DNA of 64,000 nucleotides, from assembly GCF_003576645.1 (NCBI RefSeq), contig NC_044919.1, positions 79,648 to 143,647 of the forward strand, in the 5' to 3' direction. Positions within the stretch are counted from its first letter, which is position 1; every line of letters begins with the position of its first letter. This document shows, piece by piece, positions 24,203 to 38,517 of this stretch. The notes beneath the pieces were generated by a model that had not been told where the DNA came from, did no database searches, and worked only from the letters and a program-made list of their open reading frames with translations. The stretch comes from Ipomoea triloba. Its lineage: Eukaryota > Streptophyta > Magnoliopsida > Solanales > Convolvulaceae. The position numbers and the translations under genes are program-made.

Positions 24203-25503
24203 TAATTAATTATGCTCCTAACTAAATTAGTAAATGAATACCTACAAATAAATTAAAGATAATGAACGTAAAGACAAGAATATTGTTGGTCACAGAGACA
24301 AAGTCTGTATTGTGACTTGAGTAGTGAATGATGTCCTAATAGGACAATTAGCAATAATTTATACACAACTTGCTCCTAACTACTCTGCGAGAAATGAGCG
24401 ACAGTTTATAAATAATTTTGACGGCGCACCACACCTCACCAGTCGAGGCCGAGCACCCGCCGACTTGACATCGGTAGCCAACCATAGCTTAGGGTTCGGC
24501 CAAGGGCTGGTATTGGGCTCAGCCTCGTCCACTAGGGTCGAGGCCCTGAGGCTTCGAGGTTGATCAGGTTCGACCTACGAGGTTAATTTGCTCTGAGTCC
24601 ATTTATAATATATCCAAAGATAATATATTTTAATTAAGAATAGTACTTGTACCTAATATAGGTTAGCATGTTCCATCTATTTGTTCTTGATATGATTCTC
24701 CTAATTTCTCCTAACTCCACCAGTTGTAGTGAGTACAAAAATGTATTAAACAAAATTCCTTTACCTTTTATATCAATTACATACCTATGAAATCTTAATC
24801 ATCGAAGATAATTAAACTTTTTAATGTGTTAGTCAATACATTTAAAAATTATGTGTTTCTGGTACGGTTAGCATATTTTGTACGTGCAATAAATACATAT
24901 AAACAAATTAGAGACACATAACATAATAACTACAAACACATAAATTGATAACGGCAGGTAGAGAATATGTTAACTGCAATTCTGCAAACACATACAATTA
25001 ACATATTTTGTATTTACCAGCCATTAACAATTTATGTGTATGTAGCTATCATGTCTGTAATTATCATTTGATGCGTCTTTAATTTATTTAACCCATAACT
25101 ATAAATACAAAATTTGATAAAAGATTATGTTTTGATCAGGTCAACAATACGATGTAAAACATAGTCCATTTGAAAGACTTTTATTTTACTTTATTGAATT
25201 TTGGTGTTGGTTGAAAGATCGATTCGAAGCGAATGATGATGATGATCACCCGCCACCTTTCAGATCAGATCGGCACCATACACCAACCTTCAAACCCAAG
25301 AAAACACTTCCTAATTAATCACAACCCCCTCGCTACCAAACCTGATGACCCACACCAACTCTTTTGTTTTCTTTTCTAGCTTTCCGGCCTGCACGCAGCA
25401 TTATTGTTATTATTGATCTATAACATATATACAGTTGCAAAATATTATTCATCAAGCATTAGCGAGCTGAGCTGAGCGGTGGTCTTAGCTGCAGGATAGG
25501 ATA
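24203..25503. other. Spacer upstream of DOMON-b561 gene
   Basis: 24280-24600 is GC-richer (GTCGAGGCCGAGCACCCGCC region) and looks like another retroelement fragment. The remainder is AT-rich promoter-side sequence. No gene supported. Confidence 0.4.
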
Positions 25504-27025
25504 ATGGCTCCAATTTCAAGCAGACTCCAAGAATTACTTGTTGTGATCTTGATCATCATCGTTTCTGGGAGATCAAATAATAATGTTGAAGCTCAGAACA
25601 CAGAAGTTGCCCAAGATAAAAAAGCACTATGCAGCATCAGTCTTGCGTCGTTTCTTCCTCCTCCCTATGGGGCTATGGAAAACATGATTTGTCAGCCTCT
25701 TTGGAATTCTAATTTCCTGCTAAGAGTAAGTACAGTAGTATATATAAATTAAATTGCAGCATAGCATTATCTGGAGTGAAGTATATGCATATATATATAT
25801 ATATATAATGCAAATGAGTGAAATGAATTTGATTTATATGTTTGTGTGTGTGTAGTATTCGCAGACAAAAGACAACGTGGTGACAATAGTGGCATCGACT
25901 CTATACACCAGTGGGTGGGTAGGAATTGGGTTTTCAAGAAATGGAAAGATGATCAACTCTAGCTCCATGGTTGGATGGATAACACCAGAAGGTAAAGCCA
26001 GAATGAGGCAGTACTTATTGGAGGGATTCAAGCCTTCACAGGTAAAACATGACAAAGGTGAACTGCCATTGACCACCACTCCTCCCCTGGTTGTGCTACA
26101 AGGCGCCACTATTTACCTGGCATTCCAATTGAAATTCCCAATGCGCCTCAGAGCTCAACCAATCATCCTAGCATTTGCACATAGATATCCCCATCATCTC
26201 CGCCTTACAAACCATGATGACAAGACCACCATCAACTTTGACTTCTCCACAGGTATGGTTTATAGCTAGTATGAGATGAATATATAGATGTATGTATAGT
26301 AGCTAGTGTGCTTAATTTGTTTGTTGGGTCTTAATTGCATGCAGGAGCTTCGTATTCAGTATCTGTTTCACCTAGTGGTATCATGAAAACAAAGAAGACA
26401 CATGGTGTTTTAGGAATCATGGGATGGGGTTTGTTCTCCCCTAGCGGGGCAATTTTTGCAAGATACCTCAGGCAACGAGGAGGAGATAATGCATTGTGGT
26501 TTTACCTTCATGTTTCTGCTCAGTTCATTGGATTCATATTAGGACTTGCTGGTGTGGTTATGGGCCTTCGACTGTACACAAGAATGCATGCCCACGTTCC
26601 AGCACATAGGGGCATTGGCATTTTTCTTCTTCTCCTCAGTATTCTCCAGGTTTAATTTCATCTCATCTCATTTCATTTCATTTGCTGCATATATATATGC
26701 CTTTAATTTTTGTATCATCCTATCGATCGATCAGGTGTTAGCATTTTTCCTACGTCCCCACGAAGACAGCAAACATCGCAAGTACTGGAATTTGTATCAT
26801 TCTTGGGTTGGAAGGATTGCACTTTTCTTTGGAGCTTTGAACATTGTGTTGGGAATACACTACGCAGAAGCAGGGGATGAATGGCAGATAGGATACGGGT
26901 TTCTTCTTGGATCAACACTACTCGCATGTATTATCCTCGAAACATTGTTAAGGATGAAGAACAAGAAGCTAAACAATCCACCCCACCACCGTCCAGACTT
27001 CCCAATGAATTCTATGGATCACTAA
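25504..27025 (+). CDS. DOMON and cytochrome b561 domain protein
   Basis: Four exons join to 404 aa: 25504-25725, 25856-26252, 26345-26649, 26735-27025. Order: signal peptide (about residues 7-30, LLVVILIIIVSG), DOMON domain (about 45-205, with SGWVGIGFS and SSMVGWI), then a cytochrome b561 domain with transmembrane helices. Candidate heme-ligating histidines in the b561 part are in HGVLGIMGWG, HVSAQFIGF, HRGIGIF and YHSWVGR, each at the start of a helix. The family passes electrons across the plasma membrane, probably from ascorbate to an apoplastic acceptor via the DOMON heme; that role is family knowledge. By content and position it matches Arabidopsis AT3G61750. The C-terminal tail is short and cytosolic-type (KNKKLNNPPHHRPDF). 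Start is the first ATG before the signal peptide. Confidence 0.93.
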
Positions 27026-28235
27026 CCACAACCAACCTGCTGCCCGCATGTGCAATGCCCCCCATATATATATATATATACATTTTACCCATCAACAACA
27101 TATAAAAGCTCGCATCGTCCCAACTTCAATTCACTGCTTTTTGAACCCATCCAAAGTGATGTAAATTTTCAAGTTTTGTATTGTCTGCTCCCTCCTAGTT
27201 TTGCAGTAGAGAAATGTTGTGTAATAGGAATTATATTCTTTCAAGTGTGGCTGGCTGGCTGGCTTTCTTTGTATGATTTGGAGCACAAATCTTGACTCTT
27301 CTCTTTTCATCTTTTGGTAAATACTATATTGCATGGAAAACTTCAGAGCTTGATTGATTATACACTACTCACGCCTTATCACTACACTACTTAAATAAAC
27401 AATATAATAAATCAAATAAAGACCAACACCAACTACTGTGAATTTTGCAAAATAAATACGATGTAAGATCAAAAAAGTCTATTTCTCGTCAATTAAGTTC
27501 AAAAGAATAATTGATGTAGCCGTATACAACTCAACCAAATAATGAACTGTCTTCCCTATCAAAAATAGAACTTGCTATGAATAAGCTAATCCTAGATGAA
27601 AGGGGAGTAACTTTAGCCTTTAAGTATTCATATTAAGCACTGTGAAAACAAAACATAAAGACTTCCTAACCAAATTGGAGACTGCATGTAGGTATCACCA
27701 GACCAGTAAAGACTCCGATCCTTAAATGCCAAAACCCACGTCTCTAAGAAGAAACCTGCAGCATATAAGTCAAACAGCCATTTAAACTGCATACCCACCC
27801 AAGAGAAGGGGTGGGAGGAAAGGAGGGGACAAAAAGGATAGATGATTGCATTGGCAATGTGAATATGTAATAGGAAAGAAAGACTGTACAAGCCTACAAC
27901 TCCCATCAAAAAGTACAAATACACAAAGAATATAATGAAACTCAGCATGTTAAAGCATGCATGCATACTAATTATTCTCAGAAGCAAAGTCATTCATAAA
28001 TCATAATAACAAGAAGACTTCAATCACAGAAAGTTCAAATATAGTAAGTTGGTGAATATATCTAACCTGCACCATTAAGTTCAAGTGACGTAGTCCGAAA
28101 TCCAGCAACATAAATCCCAAAACCTGACAATTCAATTCTTTTATCTTTATTTCCTTGGGAATTCGGACAAGTGTGCTTCAACTTCATATTGGTCATTATG
28201 CAATAGTTATTGGTTAAAAGCTCCAGAACTATATT
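27026..28235. other. Convergent 3' spacer, DOMON-b561 / REC-like
   Basis: 3' UTRs of both genes. Includes a (TA)n run at 27064-27080 and a (TGGC)n patch near 27249-27263. No coding signal. Confidence 0.5.
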
Positions 28236-31200
28236 TTATGTGCAATTACTGGCACAATCTTTATTGGAAGGAAGTCCTGTGGACCTGGGAACTTCTGTCT
28301 CTCTGATAACTCTGCTATAAACAACTTTAAATGACTGAGAGGTGTATGGTCTCTTTAGCAAACTTATAGGCATCCTCAGAGTTTGTTTCCTGTTCCTCCG
28401 TCCTCTAATCAAAATGTTAAAGGTTTTCTCATTATCAGTCTTCCAAGGATGTCTTGGTACATAACGATCACAACTTCCACCATCTTCCTTTGAATCATCA
28501 CTGTTGTTTGGTAAGCTTTCGGGCAAAGTAGCATGGTTCGAATTTAATTTGCCCTTCATTCCATCATCACCTGATTGAACGTCAGTTACATCATTCAAGT
28601 TCTCCACAACTTCTGATGCTAGAAGATGAACTTCTTTCTTTGTGTCATCCAAAGTATTGAGATCCACTGGTAAGTTTGGTGCTATATTCAAGCTTTCAGG
28701 ATTATCATATTGTTCCTCCTTCATGGACAAATTTGTGTCAGTTATTGGCTCAACCACCCCTGGTGACAAAGAAAATTCCACTGGGCGGCCTACTGGCCAT
28801 ACTGTGCTAGGACTGTAATCTGATGGACCAGCATTAATATTGCATTGCCAAGGATAATGGTTTTGATGGAATGGGCTAGTGTTTACTGGAAATGTACTCC
28901 GTGGTAGTGACTGAGGCTGGGAGTAAGGAGGGTACATAAATGGCAATGGAGGCATCATGTTTGGAGTTGCTGGAGGAGAAGGGTATGGATGATGAGGAGA
29001 AGAGCACATTGGATTGGGCAAAACAGTGCCTGGTCCTGGATGAAGAGTCATGTTCATTGGCCAAGGACCAACGGTCGGTAGGGCTCCAGGACCAGAAGGG
29101 TGATTAATGCTCATAGGCAAGGGTGCTATGCGTGCAACAGCAGATGATGGGCTAAAGGGTTCTGCTGATGCAGATAACTTTTTATTGGACAACTCCCGGC
29201 TATCATTTGAATAAGATGAGGATTTCACCCTTGGACATTCTACTTCTTGTAAAGGCGATTTTGAATCACTCCTGGCTTCAAATGTGTTTATTTCTTCCCT
29301 CTCACAAAGATCCCCATTGGGAGAATCATCCGACGAAAGCGTATTATCAGTTTGAACGCATTCCTGCCCCATTTGACTCACTGTTATACAATCTGAATCA
29401 TTAATAATCATCACATCACTTGTGTGAATTTCTTCTTTCTTAACAGCCTCTGCTTCACATTTTATTTGGTCTTCAGAAAGCAGATCAAGATGCCGAATGC
29501 TGCACTCCAAATTTTCAGCATCCTTCTGCATAGTGTCAGAAATTTCTTCTATTTGATTGTTTTCTTCTCCAACCTCTTCAGTATCTTTTCTATATTGAAT
29601 TTCATCTTCTGATACCCTCGTCTGCAACATAGAAATAGTACCTGGTGGGGCCAATGCTACTTCCTTATAAGATGGAGATTTTCCCAAGCTTACTATTGAA
29701 CTTCTCTTTGATATTTGGCCAACCTCTTTCAGTGTCAAAATTTGCTTCTCTTCTGATAAAGGATTTAATGAATCACCTGCAATTCTTGAGGTCTCTGTGG
29801 CAGTTTCTCTGACAGAAGATGGTACTGATTTAACTCTATATGTCATAGCTTTTACCATTCTCCTCCCAAACTTTGCACTTGGCGATGAGGTCTTTGTTAT
29901 ATAGTAATCTGCATAACTTCTTGGTGATGACGTCCTTTTCTTTAAAAGGTAGTATTTACCACCTTGGTAGTTATTCTGGACTCTAGCTTGTTCAACATCA
30001 GACACCACTTCTTTTTTCTGATAACCAATGACCTTGCCAATTGTTTGCCATCGCTGCCTTACTCTTCGCCCATACAAACCAGCCGATCTTGGTCTCTGAA
30101 CTGGCTGCCATCCATCTTCTCCTTCAACATGTGTCTCGGGTAAGACATCATTGGCAATTGGCTTCTCTATTGAAGCCTCCTCCGGTTCAGCTAGTCTGGA
30201 CTGGACTAGTTTTTCCTCAGCACCTACACAGTCTGCATCATGCTCAGATACAACTGGCAAGATGACAGATTCCTTATTCTCTTTGTTTTCATTATCAGGT
30301 TTGCAAATTTGCTTCTCTTCATCTGATGCCTCTCTCTGAGAATCTTTTGGAGATAATTCAGAATTTGTTGAATTAATATTATTTTGATCAGATTTTCCCT
30401 TCACCTGAAAATAACAGCACAAAGCACAAGAAATACAAATTGAGGTTAGGAGTGAATTGGATTTAATAAATGGCAATTCCAAAAGTAAGAAATGCCAGTA
30501 ATGTTCAGCAGCAAAAAGCAAATCTCTAGCATACCTGTGATTGTAAGAATTAATTAGAACAAAGAATAAAGTAAAAAGATACAAAGCACAAAAGCCAACC
30601 TTCATAATAAAGCCTTTTCTTTTCACCCCATTTGCATCTCTTCCTTTGGCATCAGGGCTTGGATTAATGTAGTCAAGCAAATCTGACACACTGAGACACA
30701 ATAGATTTAGTTGAAAGAAGTCAGCTATAGCAGATTGATTGAAAGAAATCAAAGTAACTACTATGTTGAACAGTGAAGCTCATATAATGAGACAAAAATG
30801 TGCATTCTGCATAGACTCTTATTCAACAAAACAAAAAGAGAATAGAAATCAAAATAATAGAGACTGAGCAGAAGGATGAATCAAATAGGCTTTAGAGTTA
30901 AGTGCTCAGTAACAAGTGAAACATAAAAATGGTGAAATCTACTGGCTTTTACTTGTACCCTCCATACCTCAGATGACCCTTGCTGGCTATGGATGCATCG
31001 GGCTTCCTCGTTCCATTTCGGGCAGCTTCTTGCTGCTCAAAAGCCTTTGACTCAAAGTACTCAAGCCAAGCAGCAGCATCCTACAGCATTTAGTTACAAA
31101 TATAAGAATCATTCCATGGAAGTCTATGTATTAATTTTCTTAAAATAAATAAATAAATAAAATATATCTAACAAGCATCACTTGTAGATGAACCTTTAAT

Positions 31201-34200
31201 ACAACTACAAGTTGAGCAACAAGGACTAAAAAACCATGCTCTGTGCACAAATTGTTAGTCAAAGATTACTTTCATTGTTTAAAGCATTTATATAAAATTA
31301 GCATCCATTGGTTTAAATTAAATATTGTAGAAAATGAAAGAATAAATATTATACTTTTGTATCATGGTGTGTCAGTGTCCATTGAATAAGAGGGGGTTAC
31401 CTGCGTTCGAAGATCATCTGGACCCAGCTTTGTCCGAAGTATCTGCAACGTTGTTTGCTCATGTTGAACGCTCAAAGGATATGCTTCCATCAATGAGAGT
31501 GCAATTGCAATAGCATGGTAACTAGCAGCTGTCTAGTAACAGTGCAAGCACAAAAGAAATCAGATCAGACAATCATAATCATAATGATAACTGAAAAAAG
31601 ACTAAGATATAGACAAATATAAATAACGGAAGTGCAACCTGGATATGATCTGGGCCAAGTAACTTTTGGTTGCATTTTAGAGCTTTATGAAGATATCTGA
31701 GGGCAACATGTACATTACCCAAGCCTTCCTCCATCATAGCCACGTTTATGTAGGTTGCAGCAGTGTTTGGATGTGATGGGCCACATGTGAGATGTAACAA
31801 ATAAAGTGCTCGCTTCACATACCTTAAAAGTGAAAACATAGAACCAGGGTTAGGGAAAAAAAATCAAATATGCTGAGCAAAGGAAGAACACATTCTGGAT
31901 GTGTTTCAGAAAATGCTTACTTCAGAGCCAACTCTGTGTGTTGAAGTCTGTAATAGAAAACAGCAAGATCCCCATAACTTTTCATAGTATCTGGATGATC
32001 AAGCCCTAGCTCTCTTTCATTGATATCCAGAGCTTTCTGCTGGTAGATTGTGGCCTGCCATGGAAATCAAGTAAAAAACACATTTGAATGCTGTTGTAGG
32101 AGATGACAAATAAACATTGGAAATAGGAAAGAAACTGCAGCACAAAGGCAGAGTAGGTTGTATCTAGTAAAAAGGCTGGAAGACTACCTGATTAAAATCT
32201 CCTGTGTGATATAAAACAACCGCAAGAAGGCTATAAGCACCTGCTGTCATTCGATGATAGGGCCCACATACTGCAACAAGCTTTGCAAGTGCCTAAAGAA
32301 CAAGAAATTTAAAGACTCTTCTAAGATAGTATTGACATGTAGGAAACCATAAATATTTGCCTTCCATAAAACAATGATTCTCTAATAACTTTTATTTCAT
32401 ATCCATTTCCTTGCCTCTTCATCCATGTTAGTCCAAAGAAAAACAAAGAAACATAAAACAAGTCACATTATGAAAGCTATTTTTAAGAAATAAAGACACA
32501 TTACAAAGCATTTCAGAAGTAGTCTGGATTCTCACTGTGAATGAGAAACCTCATAGAAAGAAAATTTATTCTTCCATTCCTGAAGATTAATTACCTTTGT
32601 CCCATAGCTGACTGCATCTTCAAGTTTCCCCTTGTCTAACGCAGTTTTTGATGATTCCAGAAGTTGGCGACCATCTGCGGAAGAGCATGCTGCTTGCTGC
32701 AAAAGACAAACAAAATTATAAAACATACGATGATGATAATCCACAGAATGTAGACTACTTCAGATATTAAAATCAATATTCAGTAGAGTATTTCTTCCAA
32801 CTATATTAAATTTTAGAGTTGCAAATCACCTTATGTACTGGTACCAGACCAACAATGTCTTCTTTCTGGAAAGGATTTGGAGAATTCATATCATAGTCTC
32901 TTGGAACAATCTCAATACCAACCTAACACAGTCAAAACAGACATTTCAGTGCTGTTAAATGTTAACCCTTTTAGAGGATAATCTGTAATACAAACAAATT
33001 TCAAGTATTTTATAATCCATTTTCATCTTATGAATATGAATAATATTGCCCTTTCATTTGCTAAATTGTTTTTTCTTTTTTTTTTTTTTTATCAGTGCTT
33101 TACTGCCATGTTTTCACAAAAAGACAAACCTATCCCAACATGCATATTTAGGGCTTAGCTGATATCATTTCTAATAAGTTTCATTTATCAAATCCAAAAT
33201 ATATTTTCTATTCTGCATTCAGAATACTTGACATGCAATCTTTTTCAAGCATAGTTGACCATTGAAATAGCAAATCTGAACAATATAATATTTCAATCTA
33301 TTGTAACCAGATAAATGTGTTAGTGACTAAACTGAGCATTGGCACAAGAATGGTGAACATTACAGCCGTAAGAATGTAAGATGTGCTCCTTCAACTAGTT
33401 CAATAGCTTAAAGATGGAATACTACAAATGTAAGAAATTTTGAGTACCTTGTGACATAGACCACGAAGAATTGCAAATTTCCTCACATCTTTGAAGTTTA
33501 GATTGCAAATATCCCATTCATATCGTTTTTCTAGAAATAACTCCAGCCATCTCCACACAAGGGAATCAACATCATGGAAGTGATTTGACTGTTCACTTTC
33601 AGGAACCCCAAGCATCATATTCAGAGCAGCAGCAATTACGGCAGCCATATCCTCAGTCTTAACAACTGAGGCAATCACTGCTTGCAGAATATGCTTAAAA
33701 GCACGTACTATCATCTCATGCATACAAAGGGATTGCACATGTGTCAACTTTTCTGATAGCTTCACCTGCCAAAAAGAAATAACAAGGAGAAATGAACTAG
33801 ATGAGGCTCATAATGCACTGCACTGATAAGGAAATTAAAGTCCAAACTAATGGTCAAAGAAGTCCTAGGCATTAGTGACAAGGTGAAATGGCATCTCATG
33901 TGTGTGTGTGTGTGTGTGTGGCAGTTACAAATCAAAAAAGCTAATAAAGATAAACAACGAAATCCACAATGAAGACTCACAACTTTCCCAAGAGAACGCA
34001 TCCGCAGACCTCTGCTATGCATGAAATCAGTAAGTGTCCGACCATCAACTGGTGATAGTTCCAAAGAACCAAAATCAGCAACCTGTATCGCATTAACAAA
34101 TATAAATTGTAAGTTCTAGAACTCCAGAAAAGTTCACCAATATACACTAGATATATATATTACCAGTTTAGGAAGGGCAACTTCGTCGTAGTACTTCTGT

Positions 34201-37200
34201 GATAGATCAATCAGTTCCTGTAATGACTATCATGAAAAGGAAAAAGGTTAGGAAATAGAATGCAACTGAAGGTATTGGAATTTCATGAGATTATGTACAT
34301 TTGCTACCTTAAGGTGGAGTCCAGTCTCTGACTCTTTTAGTCGGTTAAAAGCAGCATCAGACAACAAAGTCTGTAGTATGATTTGATTTTCATCATGGGA
34401 GTTTGTTGAAGGCATCGCAGTTTTTTCCGATTCCTCACTAATGCCATATGCAGCAGACTTGGGGTTATCAGACTGGAGTTCCATATTGTTCCCATCTGAG
34501 TTTTTCTTTTTGTTCTTAAGAGACTTCAGAGGAGTTCCAAGCCCCTCGACCTTCATTTCATTTTTTATCTTCTCAGCAGGAGGCTTTTTTTCTTTTTCTG
34601 ATTTCTTCTGATCTTGCAAGTGTTGTATCCAACAAGCTCCAAGTTCCCATCTTATGAAAGCATCGGCTTTTATTTCTTCTTCTTGAAGCTTGGTAATACT
34701 CTCTTCCAGTACTCTCTTAACAAAAGCCTGGGAAGTAGTGTCTTCACAACCTGAACTTTTTGATTGCAATGCTATTTTGTTATATTCTGAAGCTGTCTTG
34801 AAGTGAAGAAGCATCCTTAAACTACAAAAAAATAAAGAAAAAAAAATGTATAAGTAGCAGTAATGGTTTAGAAGGTGAGCAATATAGAATATACATCAAA
34901 GAAAGGATGTCAACTAGATATAGAGGCTATTTCTGAGTCAGTATCATTTCCTATTGCTGCAGAAGACAAAGAAAAGTTTTTTTCTTTTTTTTGGGTGAAA
35001 AAGGGACAGCAGAAATGAAAGAATTTATGGAACTTCTAATAAGAAAGTCAGTAACACCTGTTTATATTTAGAGCATTGGCACCCCCATCAGGTTGATCAG
35101 GAAGATCAAGACTTTGCAGTTTAGGACTTTTGTTGTCAATTTCTTCACCATGAACTTTCACAGTTGCAATATAACCACAGTGCCTTACATTTACAACACC
35201 TAAGGTAGCTACATCCTGCATTAGAAAAACATGTTTTCATTAACATTTAAAACCCAAAAAAAAAATGTAGGAAACAAAATAACAGAATAAGACTCTGGAT
35301 GAACTTTGCTGTTCACTGTGTCCTACATGGGCTGCAGTATTTTCATCAGCAGTAATCCCCTTCAGGAGGTTTCGTTCAATCAATTGTTTCATGTCTAATC
35401 CTGATGCTTGAGTTCCATCAATTTTAGTATCTACTTTGCAGCTGGCATTAGAAGCATCTTTCATGACAGAAATGTTTAAGTCACCAACACTCTCCTTGTA
35501 AATGATAGTGCCATCAATACCACAATTAGATAATTTGTCTTCCTCCATTACATGCTGCACAGCTGATATTGCTTGAAAAATGGCAACATCAACAAATAAA
35601 CTGTGAAGAAGAAAGGCTTTCCTATCACGAATCTGCCTCTCCTCTGCTGTTGCACATGGCATAGATGTGATAAACGAGAATGCATTGGCATAAGGAAACA
35701 AATTGCTTTTTCCATCCCGGCCAAGACCACCTCCATCTCCTCCCCATTTTTCATCCTCCACTGGGAGAGGTGGAAAATTAGTGGACAACTGTGCGGCAAC
35801 AGGGGGAATGAGCCAAGTGTTGGCTCTAAAGCCATAGGGAAGATTTCCGAACTGCATAAATGAGCAAGAATTTCAGAATGATTCAAAATGTAGCAGGCTA
35901 GCAGATAATTCAGTCAGTGACGAGGATATAGGAAGAGTGATAGAAAACCTTGTTACGTTCTTGGAATGCTTTCATAAGATCTTCATAAGCCTGAAAAGAA
36001 GGATTAGCTACATCAGTTTTCCCCCAATGAAAAGAAATCATAACAAATTAAAAAATAAAAAATAAAATTCCAATCAAACAAAAGATACTATAAGAATGAG
36101 GTATGAAAATTATCAGGGAGGACAAACTACAGATTAGCCTTTCAAAGCAAACCTCCATCACATTATCCAATATATGAGACGTTTACTCAAATTCTCAATT
36201 TTTAATCAGTTCTAAAGCAGACATTCTACAAATCTGTTCCACTAAATGACAACAAGCATTGGCTCATAATAAATGCTCCAAATGGATAGAGTACTTTACA
36301 TCATGCCCAATGAGTATAGCAAAGTTATTTGGCAATTGATACATCAAATAAGTACAAACATTAAAGATTATCTAAATTACCAATCAATGGAAGACTAAGA
36401 ATCTAAGATCAACTACTATGCATACAATCCATGCTTTCACCAAAAAATTGTACACAATTGGCTGGGGGGTAAAAAATTAGCAAAGGCATCCTCAATCTCC
36501 ATTTTTGAGTCACAAAATAGTAAGAGGTCCACAGTATTTTCATTAAGAAAGCAGGAGCACTGGGAAACTGACATTGTCAAACGCTCTGCTAAGATGTCTC
36601 AACAAATCAACAAGGTTGTGGCTAAGAATCCTTAGCTTTCCAATGCTATAGAATCCTTTTCTACAAGCATCAACCAGAACCAGCTTCCCATTGCAAAGCT
36701 TAACCTGTAAATAATGATCACAAGTGCCTACCATATCAGCTCATTTAACGTAAGCAACACTATGTGTGCAAATATCTGGAACACAATATGGCATTATATT
36801 TGTATTAGTACGTCTGCACAGTGATAAATTTAGAACAAGTATCTTACTTCGATAGAGAAAAGGTGATCCTCCCGCAAATCGTTCTCATTCCGTTGCGTTG
36901 TTGCTCTTCTTATAACTGCCAGAATACATTTCCGAGAGCATAAGTTAGCAAGTTGATCAGAAAGGAGGAAAAGATGAAGATCGATGAAAGACGGGAGCTG
37001 AGCTTTACACTGAAGAGGGGGCGTGACATTTGAGAGAGAGAAGAACTCGTAGAAGCTACCAAGTTTAGGACAGGAGTTGTTCATCTCTCCGTCAGCGTCC
37101 ACCGACGCCGGTGATGCATCTTTTGCCGCCGGCTGTGAATGCGACGTCGGGGAAGTTGGTGGCAAAGAGTGCTTGTGGTTGGTCGGCTGCGATTTGCTCG

Positions 37201-38517
37201 ACTTTTTGGGGTTCTTGGCATCCTGCGTAGGACGCACATTCTTATTCGAATCGCCGCCTTTTGAGCTCGCCACAGCCGCAGCCGGCCCGAAACTCGTCGT
37301 GCATGCTAGTATGTCCAGCAGCCTTCGAACATGCGCCGTGGCGCTCTCTTCATCGTAATCCTCTGAGAATAGATTGCAAAGGTTCAGATAGGGGCAAAAT
37401 GGGGTTTTAGACTTTTAGTAAACGTTACCGTTTACGAATAACGTAACGTTTACCTTCAACAAGAGTGAGGACACAGGGCTTCAGTGCGGAAACGTCCACC
37501 GTATCCTTCAAGCGTAGCCCTCTCACCTGTTGATAGGATGCCACGGTGGCAGGGATAATCCCCATTTAGTTTACAAATATTTAATATATCAAATACGTTA
37601 TTTTGTCTCAAAAAAAATACGTTATCTCAAGCAAATAATAATAATAATAATTACCTCATGACTTAACGAAAATTTTGTGAAATTACAAGTCCTTGTATTC
37701 ACCGATAAAAGTCGACGAACATCAATAATCCTATCCGTCGATATCCCCTATTCAAGAAAATGCAAAAGAAAAAACAATATAATTAATAGCTAAAATAAAT
37801 AAATAAGAAAATTATAAGATTTTAATAGCAAAAGATTACGTGTAAATGAATTTTTTTTGTTTTTTTGTAAAATTTGTCAACATTGTCCATTCATAATAGA
37901 TTACAGTTTACTTACGCAACTTATTTTAGTCATAAAATATTATTCTATACGTCTCAATTTTAAAGTAAATCTCTCTATCATGTTTGTTGAACTACAAACA
38001 CATAAAAGTTAGCTAACACGATTTGAAAATTGAATATCCCAGCTGTGAATTGGAAGCAGCATTACATTTATCCAACAACTAACATCTTGCCGTTATGGCA
38101 TATTGTTTGTTCTTACAGGAATTGAACAAACTCTACACCACAACTTGTCATCTCATCTATCCAAGCAATATAGTATAACTCAGCGTATATATATTTAAGA
38201 ATAAGTAAACCTTCAAGATAACTTGCGTCTCGTCCGGTAGGTTTACTGTTACATCCATGACAACCGGGAGAACTGCAAATGAAATGTAAAGTTAATTATA
38301 TTACTATATATTGCTGAGAAATTCATCAAATTAAATAATACTCCGCGGCGTAGTATAGTTACAAAAATTAATTATTATTAGCTTAGCTCATACTATATAT
38401 ATTGTTTAATTTGAAAAGAATAAGATAAGTGAAGTACAGTATATATAGATACATACCTTTCTCTTCCTTCTTCTTCTTGTCTCCCTTCGTCTTGCCACGA
38501 CCGGTCTTGGGCGCCAT
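28236..38517 (-). CDS. REC1: REC/CLU-family TPR protein (REDUCED CHLOROPLAST COVERAGE type)
   Basis: Twenty-three exons join in frame to 1895 aa (high to low): 38457-38517, 38211-38272, 37655-37747, 37454-37526, 37009-37362, 36848-36915, 36573-36704, 35949-35990, 35327-35851, 35058-35215, 34308-34821, 34164-34226, 33981-34082, 33448-33765, 32830-32922, 32595-32696, 32188-32292, 31921-32054, 31639-31822, 31401-31532, 30968-31080, 30600-30690, 28236-30404. The N-terminus [20 protein letters not shown] leads to a CLU N-terminal ubiquitin-like part ([14 protein letters not shown]), the CLU core ([38 protein letters not shown]), and TPRs at about 920-1140 ([20 protein letters not shown]). A 723-codon last exon ends with a conserved [18 protein letters not shown] block. 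Arabidopsis REC1/REC2/REC3 share this plan; REC1 is needed for normal chloroplast compartment size. The exact member is uncertain. Confidence 0.92.
36916..37008 (-). other. In-frame, stop-free intron (exitron candidate) in REC-like gene
   Basis: 93-nt intron 5 (GTAAAG...TGGCAG) is a multiple of three and has no stop in the reading frame, so exon 5, the intron and exon 6 form one open frame. Splicing joins TPPLQ to FIRRATTQ, which matches the family. Retention would add 31 residues, including a hydrophobic run [16 protein letters not shown]. Confidence 0.7.

Noticed and set aside
24324..24563. 79-aa ORF in GC-richer spacer
   Set aside because: No start context or domain; the sequence looks like retroelement debris.
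33900..33920. (TG)n run
   Set aside because: Ordinary microsatellite inside an intron of the REC-like gene; no further meaning seen.
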